Made by a program: the position numbers and the translations under genes
Notes under the pieces: generated by a model
Told to the model about the DNA's origin: nothing
What the model saw: the letters and a program-made list of their open reading frames with translations, nothing else
The model's database searches: none
NCBI RefSeq assembly: GCF_009389715.1
Contig: NC_052399.1
Span: forward strand, 13,333,646-13,397,645
Direction: 5' to 3'
Source: Phoenix dactylifera
Lineage: Eukaryota; Streptophyta; Magnoliopsida; Arecales; Arecaceae
Length of the DNA stretch: 64,000 bases
Shown here: positions 34,757-46,501 of the stretch, piece by piece
How the letters are laid out: each line of letters opens with the position of its first letter
Numbering within the stretch: position 1 is the stretch's first letter

Positions 34757-37508
34757 ATGGTGTCTAGATCCTATTCGAACCTTCTCGAGCTGACCTCCGG
34801 CGAGCCGCCGTCCGTCGGCCGGATTCGCCGCCGGATCCCCCGGGTGATGACGGTGGCCGGCATCATCTCCGACCTCGACGATGACTCCGACTCCGATACC
34901 TCTGCCGGCCCGTCCTCCTCCCCCGGCGACCGCACCATCGTCGTCGCCAACCACCTCCCAATCCGCGCCCACCGCCGCCCCGACGGCCGCGGCTGGACCT
35001 TCTCCTGGGACAAGGACTCCCTCCTCCTCCAGCTCAAGGATGCCATCGGCGATCGCTGCGACATGGAATTCTTCTACGTCGGCTGCCTTCGCGACGAGAT
35101 CGCCCCCGCCGAGCAGGACGAGGTCGGCCAGATCCTCCTCGAGACCTTCAAGTGCGTGCCGGCCTTCCTGCCGCCCGACCTCCTCGCCCGCTTCTACCAT
35201 GGCTTCTGCAAGCAGCAGCTGTGGCCGCTCTTCCACTACATGCTCCCGCTGTCGCCGGAGCTCGGCGGCCGCTTCGACCGCTCTCTCTGGCAGGCCTACG
35301 TCTCCGTCAACAAGATATTTGCCGATAAGATCCTAGAGGTGATCAATCCTGACGAGGATTTTGTCTGGGTCCATGACTACCACCTCATGGTCCTGCCGAC
35401 CTTCCTCAGGAAAAGGTTTAACCGGGTCAAGCTCGGATTTTTCCTCCATAGTCCATTCCCCCCCTCGGAAATCTACAAGACTCTGCCGGTCCGGGAGGAG
35501 CTCCTGCGGGCGCTGCTGAATTCGGACTTGATCGGATTCCACACCTTTAATTATGCTCGCCATTTCCTGTCCTGCTGTAGCAGGTTGCTCGGGCTGCCGT
35601 ACGAGTCGAAGAGGGGCTACATTGGATTGGAGTATTACGGCCGGACGGTTAGCATCAAGATACTGCCGGTTGGAATTCATATGGGCCAGCTGAGGTCGGT
35701 GCTGAGCCTCCCGGAGACCGAGGCGAAGGTCGCCGAGCTCATCGAGCAGTTCCGGGATCGGGGAAGGGTGATGCTTCTCGGCGTCGACGACATGGACATC
35801 TTTAAAGGGATCAGCTTGAAGCTGCTGGCCATGGAGGAGTTGCTCGAGCAGCATGCGGAGTGGAGGGGGAAGGTGGTCTTGGTTCAGATTGCTAATCCGG
35901 CGAGGGGGAGGGGGAGGGATGTCAGGGAAGTCCAGGAGGCGACCCAGGCGACGGCGAGGAGGATCAATGAGGCCTATGGTGCGGATGGGTACGAACCTGT
36001 TATCTTGATCGATAAGCCGCTTCAGTTCTATGAGAGAATGGCTCATTATGTGGTGGCAGAGTGTTGTTTGGTGACGGCGGTGAGGGATGGCATGAATCTT
36101 ATCCCTTATGAGTACATTATCGCCCGGCAGGGGAATGAGATGTTGGATAGGGTCTTGGGCTTGAATCCTTCCACGCCGAGGAAGAGCATGTTGGTGGTTT
36201 CGGAGTTCATCGGCTGCTCGCCGTCATTGAGCGGGGCCATCCGGGTGAATCCATGGAATATAGAAGCAGTGGCTGATGCCATGGTCTATGCACTGGAGAT
36301 GTCTGGGCCAGAGAAGCAGCTACGGCATGAGAAACACTACAGGTATGTCGGCACACACGATGTCGGCTACTGGGCGAATAGTTTCTTGCAGGATTTGGCA
36401 AGGACATGCCAGGGCCATTCCAAGAGGAGGTGCTGGGGAATTGGGTTTGGTTTAGGGTTCAGGGTTGTGGCTCTTGATTCAAACTTTAGGAAGCTATCAA
36501 TGGAGCACATTGTTTTGGCTTACAAGAGAACTAAAACCCGGGCCATCCTGTTAGATTATGATGGTACGCTGATGCCGCAAGCATCGATAGATAAGAGCCC
36601 GAGCTCGAAGTCCATTGAAATCTTAAATAGTTTGTGTGCTGATATGCATAATGTGGTCTTTATTGTTAGTGCTAGAAGTCGAAGCACTCTCAGTGAGTGG
36701 TTCTCGCCTTGCGAGAATCTAGGTATGGCTGCAGAGCATGGCTACTTTCTGAGGTAGTTATCAGGACTTTGCTACTTCTTTATGCCTTAAACCTTTAGGT
36801 GCTCTGGAATGGAAGTTATACGTAGAGCATTGTCTACTTTCAGGTTGAAGAGAGATGCAGAGTGGGAAACCTGTGCTCCCGCAGCCGACTGCAGTTGGAA
36901 GCAGATTGCAGAGCCTGTAATGAAGCTATATACTGAAACAACCGACGGCTCGACCATCGAAGATAAGGAAACTGCACTTGTCTGGTCCTATGAGGATGCC
37001 GATCCTGACTTTGGGTCTTGCCAAGCCAAGGAGCTCCTCGATCATCTTGAGAGCGTCCTCGCGAATGAGCCAGTATCGGTGAAGAGTGGTCCACTCATCG
37101 TGGAGGTTAAACCACAGGTTTGGAACCTCAAGTCTTAAACTGACATCCTTTCATCCAATGCGGTCCTGCTTTAATGATAATTAAGGATGATCTGCATTAT
37201 TTTTGCAGGGTGTGAGCAAGGGCCTGGTGGCCCAGCGCCTTCTGTCTGTCATGCAGGAGAGGGGCTCATCACCAGACTTTATACTGTGCATTGGGGATGA
37301 CAGGTCTGATGAAGATATGTTTGAAGTTATTAGCACTGCCGTGGCAGGCAGTTCTCTAACTCCTACGGCGGAGGTGTTTGCTTGCACGGTTTGTCGGAAG
37401 CCCAGTAAGGCCAAATATTATCTGGATGATACAGCCGAGATTGTTAGGCTGATGCAGGGATTGGCTGCAGTCTCAGATCTAGCACTCAGAAGCTCACAAT
37501 CGGTTTAG
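34757..37508 (+). CDS. Class II trehalose-6-phosphate synthase/phosphatase-like protein (TPS6 type)
   Basis: Three coding exons, 34757-36753, 36844-37117 and 37209-37508, total 2571 nt or 856 aa, normal for class II TPS. The start MVSRSYSNLLEL is the conserved family N-terminus; an in-frame TTG at 34745 is not a start. The glycosyltransferase-20 domain (about 60-540) has FVWVHDYHLMVLPTFLRKRF, GFFLHSPFPPSEIYKTLP, VTAVRDGMNL and ASEFIGCSPSLSGAIRVNPW-like (here VSEFIGC) motifs. The HAD phosphatase domain (about 590-835) has DYDGT at 600-604 and GDDRSDED at 786-793. The exon 1/2 junction reads FLRLKRDAEWETC, close to Arabidopsis TPS6 as I recall it. Class II proteins generally show little enzyme activity and act in sugar/Tre6P signalling and cell shape. 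Exon 1 starts very GC-rich, as in many monocot genes. No stops or frameshifts. Confidence 0.95.
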
Positions 37509-38240
37509 TACTGCACTTGCCATCCAAAAGATGGCAAGGTACATTCTTTCCTTTGTCTTACCTGACTCTTTGTGAGTACCTTTTTCAGCATCATGCACTA
37601 GTGCAGTGGATCTTCCTTTTTCATGTTATTAAGTAGGGTGTATATAAGTGAAACCCTTGAAAAAAGTCGTTGTGATGGTGCCTCTATGGTTTTTGATTTC
37701 TCGTTGCCAGACATGTACATACGATATGTCGATGCGTATGTCCCCTAACTTAATCCTCTTGCGAGGTTTGGAGCTTGCAGTAACCTGACAGCTTTGAATA
37801 ATGATTACACATCATGATCACATTTAATGTTGAAAATCTAACGACACCTTAACTTCTCCCAGCTGCATCAAATTCCTCTGCAGCCTCTGCACTTCGATAA
37901 TATAGATGGAAGCAACCAGATTGGTTATTTCCTTCTGCAGGCCTTGCAAATTGCTGTAGATTTAATTTCAATTAGGTTTTTACTGCCATTTGCTTGTTCA
38001 GCTGTGAATTCGATTGTGTGAAATCATAGACCTTGAACCTATTGTTAGCTGATTTTTGTATCTCTAATTGCTAGCATGTTCTTGCCATATGTTAATGATA
38101 ATATCATAACATGTTTCGGAGTGCTGCTATACTTGATGCATGTGTGCGTAATGCATGTGTGCAAGGGTAAATACAGACATGGCAGTGGAGCCTGCATGGG
38201 CCATTGATAGGGTGTTTGACCAATGTTTGGCAAACCTGTT
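37509..38240 (+). other. 3' region of the TPS gene, then intergenic
   Basis: T-rich sequence after the TAG at 37506-37508, probably including the 3' untranslated region. No polyadenylation site could be fixed and nothing else is recognised before the MITE at 38241. Confidence 0.45.
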
Positions 38241-38709
38241 GGGCTCGTTTGGTTTGCGGGAAGCATTTTTCCTCCTAGGAATATAATTCATGGGAAGAAG
38301 ATTTCTGGGAAGAGAATGCCTGGGAATGTACTTTTGGCATATTTGGTTAGACATGGAAAAGTGACAGATTTCCAGAGTGCTTATGTTTGGTTGACCATCC
38401 ACTTTTTTGAAAAAGTTATTTGTAATTCCTATTATACCCTTAATAAAAATTAGGTCTTTAATGCCTCTTTAATGCTGAAGGGCCTTTTTGGAAAAAAATA
38501 AAGATGAAGTGATTCTCGCCTCATGGAAAAGTAACTTTTTCATGTTTCTCATGGGAAAGATTTTTCCATGAAATGTGAGAATCATATTCCATGGGAATAC
38601 AACTTTCCCATCTCTCTTCTTTAAAAACTCCAACCAAACAAGAGGTATCTCATTACTTTCCCGTTGACCACACTTTCCCTCCTTTTTTTCCCGCGAACCA
38701 AACGAGCCC
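38241..38709. mobile_element. MITE with 14-22 bp terminal inverted repeats
   Basis: Starts GGGCTCGTTTGGTTTGCGGG and ends with the reverse complement of GGGCTCGTTTGGTTCGCGGG: 14 perfect terminal bases and 19 of 20 overall, extending a little further. It is 469 bp long, has no coding capacity, and its AT-rich interior contains further complementary stretches (GGAAAAGT, TTTTTCATG, CCATGGGAAT). GTT flanks both ends, a possible 3-bp target duplication. This fits a PIF/Harbinger (Tourist-like) MITE, although that group normally targets TTA/TAA. Confidence 0.82.
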
Positions 38710-39939
38710 GTTGTGCCTTGTCAGCATTCAACTTTATGCGTGTAGGACCTTTTTTATGATTTTTTTTTTAAATTTTTTTTGAAGTCTTAATTCCGCTATT
38801 TCTTACAAAAAGTCTTAAAGCCACTCTGCATATACAGTGAGATTGTTTGAAGTTTTTAAATTTTGCATTCGAAGCAAACAGGAGACTGATGGGTGCAATG
38901 ATATATTGATACTACCGTTTTCTTTCATCAAACCTCTTGATGATATCTCTAATTATATAAGGCAACTGAGGAATGGCTTTATTTTGTCCAGTATATCAAA
39001 TTAGTATGAGCTATATGATTCTAAAATGCTGCACTTATGGTACATTATGTTGTCAGAACTTCTTCAACTTTTGTCATAATGACTTGTGATATAAACTTTT
39101 AAGGATTTGACTCTGCCATCGGTTTCTATTAATGCCATAATCTTTATGTGCACAATGTTGTTCGATTCCTTTCTGCCATTTTGTTTTAGTGATGCGTCAA
39201 CCTATATCCTGGTTCTGTCCACTTACTTTGACTGCTGTTCGCATACAGTCTATCACAACCTCCATATCTATTTGCTATGGTTTTTCTAATGCTCATGTGC
39301 CTTGTTGCTATCTCATATATGGATGTCACATGGTGCTGATGTTAGAACTTGTAATAATCCTTTTAGGTATCAACAATAGCATCTCCACCTATCCTGAACT
39401 GCTTTGCTCAGATGCTAGATGTCTTCATTTGTTCAGTATAAGAACATATTTTAAGAACCAAACTTTTCCCACTTTTTCTTCGAATTGCCGGCCTTTAGTT
39501 GGATTCTTGGGATGAGTGGGTGGTAAACGGACATCAACCTTCTAGTTCCAGAATCAAACTCTTTGCTTATAAACTATACCAAGAAGAATTTCAGTTACCT
39601 ACCAGCCTCGCATAAATACTCAAGGCCTAGTTAAGCTATGATCAACATCTCTCATTAGCTGCTTATGTATGCAAATATAGCAAAATCCCAACAGCAGTCC
39701 TAGCAAAAAAGGCTACTGCCCCTTAATATCAGGTGATGTTGCTGATTTAGAAATGTATGAAGTCTGAATTTCACAACTCGATGGCAAAGTTTAGACAACA
39801 CATAGCACATAACCTTGGGATCAGTTTTGATGCAAGGAACGAGAATATGAAAAAATGGGAGAAAAGGGGTTATGGAACTTTCTTTCTTCCCAAATCTTAG
39901 ATCTGCTTGTGTATTAGTCTTCTTAGGCAAGGTCGGTGG

Positions 39940-40305
39940 TACCGTCTCGAGCCATACTGTGGCGCACCAGTACGATTCCGGCAACGGGTTCCGTTGCCGA
40001 AGCCGGAAAAAGAGAACGAGCGGGGGAGTGAGGGAGAGGGAGGGCTGCGGGGGTCGGGCGGAGGCTGTGACAAGCGAGGCCGGGGCCGATTCCTCTGTTT
40101 CGAACGAAATAGATGTCCGGCCGTGGCCTACGCCGGTGTCCGCCACCATCCGCCAGCGTCTCTCCCTCTCTCCCCCTTCTCTCTCTCTTTCTCTCTCCTA
40201 CGGTATCGTGCCCTCGTCGATACAGGCTCGACACAGACCGTATTGACTCGTGCCGTGAGAGAACCGATACGGTGCCTGTACCGGTTCCTTCGACCTCATC
40301 TTTAG
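39940..40305. repeat. Dispersed GTAC-rich repeat, copy 2
   Basis: Begins near GTGGTACCGTCTCGAGCC, has a GA-rich block (40010-40060), CTGTTTCGAACGAAATAG near 40100, a CT-rich block (40160-40200), and then GGTATCGTGCC, GACACAGACCG and GGTGCCTGTACCGG. The order of parts matches 18570-18920. GC-rich frames here are not similar to any protein I know. Confidence 0.45.
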
Positions 40306-41654
40306 GTGTGTGAAAGTTCTTTAGTTCTACTTAGATACAGTAAATATCTGCTTATTAGATATTTTATATGATAAACTTTCGAAACTACATATGAAACTAG
40401 AACAAGTAATTGACACTATCAAGAAAGGTGGGTTCGCGGCCAGACAATTATGCTAATTAGTCAACAGCACAAGGAAAAGATTGGTAATATATTTATCGAT
40501 ATGTTTACATTTGTTGCTTCTGTTAGCGTGGGTCCCTTGTGCTTCTGAATTAGATGTTTGTTTCTTTTTTCATCAGCACCCACATAATTGGCAATTTTTC
40601 AGAAATTAATTTTCTAATATTTGACAACACCAATGCATTGTATCACTGCATCTGGTCAGCAATCTGTATTCTCATTGTTTTTCTAGAGCTTGGCTAGGTT
40701 CTTGGATACTCGGCAGTGCATCGAGACTCGAAGTCGACCCATTATATATTCTTTAGTCTGATAAAAATGATCTATCATTCAATTATGGTCTGTGTTCTTC
40801 TGTAGGATTTTACCGATCTGAGAGTATATCTGGTTCAGATTATGAGGAATCTTAGTAAATTAAGATTTACTTGTTATCCTATGCCTTAGGTAGTTCAAGT
40901 GTGACTATAAACGCAAAAATACCTAGCAGGGAGGTGAAGCAAGAGTATCGTACGTGCTGCCTATTGACTAGCCTTATGTTATATTAGACAGCTTGTTCTC
41001 GACCATGTTTCCGCAATCTGATGGCACACTCTTTGCATAAGAACATCTATCAGTTGTTTCATGATGGACATACTAAAAGCTATAAAGGCTATAATTTCTA
41101 GTGACACAAGGGCTCAAGGCAGGTCTTTGAACTCCATATTTGCATTGCCCTTATCAATGATTCAATTTTTCTTGGTTCAGAGCATATGCAAGCTCTCAGT
41201 GCAAGAGGAAGTGAGATTTGGACTGACAACTATGGCTGATGGCTACGACGAGCATGTTCATGCCGCCAATTAGCGAATGTTCTCCATATATTTCTTTCGT
41301 TGCTGCTGGTCTTTTTTTTTTTTTGTGATGAAAGAGGCAGTTTGGTCCGCCCAGTTTTTATTATATATATTTTTGAAGAAGTTTTTTTACAGGAGATGCA
41401 CATTAGCCTTGCCCACCGAAGAAGTGGACCGAAGCAGTGGGAGGTCTCTATTCAAAGCTGGCTCCCGGCTGCAACAATGACGCGGAGACCTCAAATTGCG
41501 TGAAGTGCCCAGGTGTAAAGTCCTGTTTTGTTTTCTGCTTAAGTTTCGTCGGGGCCTCAACGGTTACGTAGTGTCTGTTTACGTGGTCCAGCATGAGCAG
41601 TTCCTAGTAGCCGTCATGCATCATGCATGCTGGGACGTTGTGTTCTCTCTTTCT

Positions 41655-41679
41655 ACTCTCTCTCTCTCTCTCTCTCTCT
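41655..41679 (+). repeat. (CT)12 microsatellite
   Basis: About 25 bases of near-perfect CT dinucleotide. Confidence 0.95.
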
Positions 41680-41699
41680 TCTTGTTCCCCAATTGCTGG

Positions 41700-42303
41700 C
41701 TTTTATCAGTTTCATAAGACCCAGTTTAAGTCTTCTGTTATGGGTTGCATTTGTTCTGCCATTTCAGACTCCTCCCCGGTTTTATTTTCCATCCAAAACA
41801 AGTCTGCAGGATTTGGAAATATCCACCTCATCTGCCTAGGCTCTGAAACGAGTCTTTCCGATGTGGAACTATTAGGCCTCATAGGAGGGGTCCTGGCTTC
41901 CACTTTGAAAGTTCTGTTATTTCTTTCATTCCAGATCACCCATCCACAAGAGTAATGTTAATTTGCAGATAATTACAAACCGCTCTCAGCTCCTTATCAT
42001 TTTTTTTTGTGTGTGTGTGTGATTCCATGAGTTCCAGAATTCCTCTAGAATGAGTAATTTTTGTCGCGATGAGTTGCCAGACCTGCTGTGTAGTCGGGGG
42101 CATTGTAAGAATGTAAGGTTTGCTGTTTCTTCTTCGCTGGCGCAGAGAACGCACTCAGACGGGGCATGTACGGGAACTTCTCCCTTTGGTTCTACAGAGA
42201 GGGGAACAGCCTCTGGACTGGCTTGCATGTAGTCAGAGGGATTTGGCGGATGGAAATGATTCCTTTTGAGTTTTATGTTGCACTTTGTTCTTGAAGTCCT
42301 CAA
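41700..42303 (-). pseudogene. LINE-type reverse transcriptase C-terminal remnant
   Basis: On the minus strand, pieces in two or three frames read ECVLCASEEETANLTFLQCP, then QQVWQLIATK, then VIWNERNNRTF-like sequence (IWNERNNRTF is present). This is the order of the zinc-binding (zf-RVT) region and the C-terminal W-x-ERN-x-R-x-F motif at the end of plant non-LTR retrotransposon reverse transcriptases. Frames are broken and no upstream polymerase domain is visible, so it is a fragment. Confidence 0.5.
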
Positions 42304-43239
42304 GACCTTGCTGGTGGCGTAAAGATTAATTGTGGTGTGTCAGAATGGTCCATCCTGTGGTATGTTTGTGTTGTGGCTCAGAATTGTGTCTGCTGGGGCC
42401 TCGGTCTAGGGAAGGCTTGGGGATCGCTCTGCCAACTAGTTCAAATATAACTTGAACGATTCTCCGTGCAACCAAAAAAAAAAAAAATGGAGGCCATGGT
42501 GATGGATCTAAGATCTAGTTAAGGTTCTAACATCGATCTACATGACTGGACGTGTTAGATGTTCATTATATTTCTGGATGCAGTCTCTCATCAGATTCGG
42601 GTTGTATCTTTCACGCAAGAATGTTTCACAATGTCAACCACTGGATTCTGCCTCGCACGATGCTTTAAAGAGCTCCAAACTTTTTTTTCATTCGTTTGCA
42701 CAGGTGTTGAAGTCGCTTTCGTGCGATGCAACAGTTTGACATTATGAAATGTGATGCAACAGTTGACATTATGAAAAAAAAAGAAGGAGAATCATTCTTT
42801 CATGCGAAAGATACAATCTGAGCTCTTGTGCATGGCCTTGCATCAACCGGTCACTTAGCTCACTGAAATTGTATACGTACGTGCGTGGGACAATGAATGC
42901 CGTGTGGAGATTTGAGCACAGAAAGCTAATGAATGGCAGCCAAGCGGTGGCACAACCTGTTCTTTTTGGCCACCATCATTCTAATATCTTGATGGATGGG
43001 AGGTGATTGTGGGCGTTCAAACTAGACAACTTGCACTCTTATAAACAAACCTTTATTTTTTATAACAACATCACACACAGTTTTGTCAGGCTTTGAAGCT
43101 TGAACTAGTGCCATCACTTCGCGGGTTGGGATTGCTTGAGGCTTTAATGCATCTTTTAGCCCCTAGAAGATGCCGATGCTACCCAGAAGTTCCGATCCCA
43201 CGTTGTTAGAAAGTTTATACTACTTCTGTTGTGCGCATT

Positions 43240-43372
43240 TTTATGTGTAAACCCCTATTAGATGTCAAAATTGCAAAGAAATCCTTCAGGTTAACTTGTG
43301 GTTGAGTTTTCACATTGACACGACTTGAACCCGTGACGCTTTGGAAAATGCACTACCAATCTGCGCTATATC
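43240..43372 (-). mobile_element. tRNA-derived SINE-like element
   Basis: Read on the minus strand, TATAGCGCAGATTGGTAGTG (box A) is followed about 35 bases later by GGGTTCAAGTC (box B). The segment after box B does not pair back to form an acceptor stem, so it is not a tRNA gene. The head resembles tRNA-Pro of plastid type by eye. The body continues into non-tRNA sequence; its 3' end is uncertain and could lie near 43080-43240. Confidence 0.45.
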
Positions 43373-44241
43373 TATTGTTTATTGTTGAATCCATAATTAA
43401 TCATATGGCCTTCATCTCTAGTGAAGAAAACTTTTCTTAGGGTAAAAAGCAAGCTCCTCTCCATTCCATTGGATGAAATAATATATTTTTTTGTTTCTCG
43501 ACGATGAAGTGGAGTAAGATCAAGCTCATGAGCTTATTATCTACGTTGACTCATCCTCCGTAGACGAACCTTGTAGAAGAATCTTTAGATTTTTGGATTT
43601 TCGGTCGGAAATAAAGTGAAATTGCCTTTCCTATTTGTTCCCCTAACACTGCTATGAGGAAACACATTCACTTCTTAAAATATCTCAACCACGGGCTCTT
43701 ATTGTTCACACTAAATTTGGACTTGTTTGATGGGTATTTTTATTTATTTCTCGACAAACCTGACGAAAAGATGTACAGGTTTGGGGAAGGGATCTCTGGA
43801 TATTCTTGTTAAACTAGGTCAAAATATTCAGTTATCGATGGATAAACTACTTTTCTAGAACGTCGACTGAAATTATATATATATATATATAATAATGGTG
43901 TGGAGAAGAAATGGGTACTTACATGTCTAACTTGTGGAAGGCTTGAGTGGCTAAACTTTTCGAGTCCTGAGAGAAACTCAGAAGATAGTTTTAAGTGAGA
44001 ATTAGAACTCCTGAATTGAAGGTGGTTGTTGGAGGGGAAATGTTTGCCAAGTCTGGACAATGGCCAAAGAGCAGCCATCTTTGTTTGGTTGTTCCAATTC
44101 ATCAGCAATCTGTTCCTCATCAGCGTAGGCTGATGGGTCGATCTCGGCTATCCATTTCACCGACTCCAACATTTTGAGTCACTCAAGAACCCAAGGACAG
44201 TCCCATCTCCATAATTCTGCACAGGAGGAGCTGAGTGCTTT

Positions 44242-44295
44242 GCAGAACATAAATCTAACTTAGTAATTGCAGAACATAAATCTAACTTAGTAATT
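44242..44295 (+). repeat. 27-bp tandem duplication
   Basis: Two copies of GCAGAACATAAATCTAACTT plus seven more bases, period 27. The repeat is exact. Confidence 0.92.
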
Positions 44296-45339
44296 CTGAA
44301 CAACAAAGAAGTACTGCTTATGGTACAATTGCAAAGGCTAATAATGCTAGTACTAATTACTATTACTAATTATTATGGCCATCTCCATATATTCCACCAT
44401 AAGAGAGAGAGAGCTTATATAAAACAGTTGTTTTGTCCCGTGAGGTCCTATAACAGTCTTGTCAGAATTTAGTATAATTATTTTGCATCATTATTTGTAA
44501 ATTATACTCATAGTTTTTATTTCAATATCAAATCTATATTAATAGAAATGCCTTAACAGTGGTATCTCTCTATTGCAGATATGATGGTCCCATACATAAT
44601 GAAAGTTAAAACCAGGTATATTTGAGAATTGTAGACAAAAAGCTTGGACATCTCTACCGGCCAGACGCCGAGTGTAAATTGGATCTCATTTCCACATGAT
44701 GATGAAGCATGCTTTGGACTCAATCCCCAAAGATTTGGGGGACTCAAACATACTTCGAATTAGAACACATTGGCAGTGAACCTCCCATGCATGCCCGAAT
44801 CTACGCTAGTTCTGGGTCTAGTTTTACTTTCATTCTTCCTTTCTACTCCAAATTAGACCACAGAGGCCCATGGTAGGTTAGTCCTGGGTTATAAGCCAAC
44901 AAACTTTCAGCCATAAAGTTTCTCACCATGCATGTTTTGGGTGGGGTCTAAGATGGTTAAAACCAATGAATACCAATTCTCCATAATTACATTACTGTTA
45001 AAACCGACCAAGACTAGGCTTCCAGTTATAAAAATAAGAATAGAGATGGAGTTGGATTATTCTACCAAATCAACATATTAAACCAATTAACACAGCCGCA
45101 AGTGGGGCTTATTCCTTCAATTTCACCACAACTGTAAAAATTCAATGAAAGTAATATTTCAATTCACCCAACACTTGGGCAACAGGTAAAGATGCGGCTA
45201 AACAATAATTTGAGAACCCACTAGCCTCCAAGGACAGGACAGGACAGGTAGCACCAAATCCCATAAGGATTTTTGAACCTGAGCAGGATGACTAACCCAA
45301 ATGACAGTTAGAAAGGTTAAGAAAGAAGCGGGGAGGGAA

Positions 45340-46440
45340 AGACTGAACCAGATATCCTGAAGAATGCATGTGAAGTGCTGCCTAGGATTTCCAGAAGAAT
45401 TCTACTGCTCCATCCCTACAAAACAAGCCACCAATTAAAAGGCCTAGTGTTAAAAAAACATTCTCCCAACCAAGTAGTTGTACACAGGCATGAATAGATC
45501 CAGCAAAGCAATATGAAAAATGCAGTCTTAGGCAGGATCAAGACAATGAATTGTGCAAGCAATGTATAGGGGGGGAAGGGAGCCTACATGAAAAGGCAAA
45601 ATACCATTGCCATTTTCATGTTCACGTGTGTACAGATTCTGAACTGCTCAATCTAATAGTAAACCAATTTGATAAAGACATATAGAGGCACATCTAAAGG
45701 CTGAATTACAGAAAATATGCCTTTAGTTCTGTGCCACTTGGCATTTGATTACGCGTACAGAGCAAAATGTGTGTGGTAAAGTTCCTCTCACAACAACCTG
45801 GGTATTCAAGTCAAATATATACTAGAACTTCCCCAACATACACAGCTTAAGCCTTGTATATGATATGAATGTCCAATAGCATGAATTTGGATAAACCTTC
45901 TACGACGGAAAGATAAAACATGATGAAAATTTTACCGAGGCGCAGAGAAAGTTGAGGTTTCCCTTTTAATCTTTGCAAGGCAAAAGCATAAAATGGAGAT
46001 TTACAAGTTGAAATACAACACCCAGCCACTGAGTTACTACTATAACTGATGCTTAATCCACAACAACAGTGAAAGAAAAAAAAATTTAAAGAAAATTAAC
46101 TGATTCACAGACTAAAAATAACATGAATGCATTTTACTACCAACAAATACTGTCAAGGCTGTTCATAGATCAAATGTAGTTAAATGAACAAACATCTATA
46201 ATTTTTAATTAACTAGGTCCATCTTACCCACTTAAAAATAAATAGTCAATCTTTATAACAGAATAAACAGTCAATATTTTGTTAGCAAATAACAAAATAC
46301 ACTTTCAATTTTAAAGTCTAATAACAAAACCAAGGTAAATACATCAAAAGTAAAATCAGTGAAGAAAAGACAAAAGTCACAGTACAATCTCCTACTTTTA
46401 CAGAAAATGAGATAAAGCACATGAGAGGTGTTACATTACC
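45340..46440 (-). other. Possible 3' untranslated exon region of the response regulator
   Basis: On the minus strand the sequence after the stop at 46502 runs about 60 bases to AAGTAG followed by GTAATG, a possible donor. Near 45420 TTTTGTAG followed by GGATGGAGC resembles an acceptor. A spliced 3' untranslated region is possible but rests on splice-like motifs only. Confidence 0.2.
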
Positions 46441-46501
46441 TACTTAGAGAGAACATTCATGAAGTCGCTGGAAATACGAGGACTCATTGGGTTTCCACTC
46501 T

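Larger units (their letters stand above)
38710..46501. other. Intergenic region between TPS and the response regulator
   Basis: No complete gene is recognised between the two convergent host genes. It holds a dispersed GTAC-rich repeat (39940-40305), CT, GT and AT microsatellites, a LINE-like coding remnant (41700-42300), a tRNA-derived SINE (43240-43372) and a 27-bp tandem duplication (44242-44295). The remaining sequence is AT-rich. The last 1.2 kb may contain 3' untranslated exons of the minus-strand response-regulator gene. Confidence 0.6.

Noticed and set aside
34881..35336. Pro/Ser-rich frame and minus-strand frames overlapping TPS exon 1
   Set aside because: Shadows of the GC-rich first exon of the TPS gene.
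39872..40313. Overlapping GC-rich frames of 100-130 codons on both strands
   Set aside because: They lie in a dispersed repeat that recurs elsewhere and show no protein similarity that I recognise.
43310..43372. tRNA gene on the minus strand
   Set aside because: Box A and box B are present, but there is no acceptor stem pairing and no plausible 3' end, so a SINE-like or decayed copy fits better.
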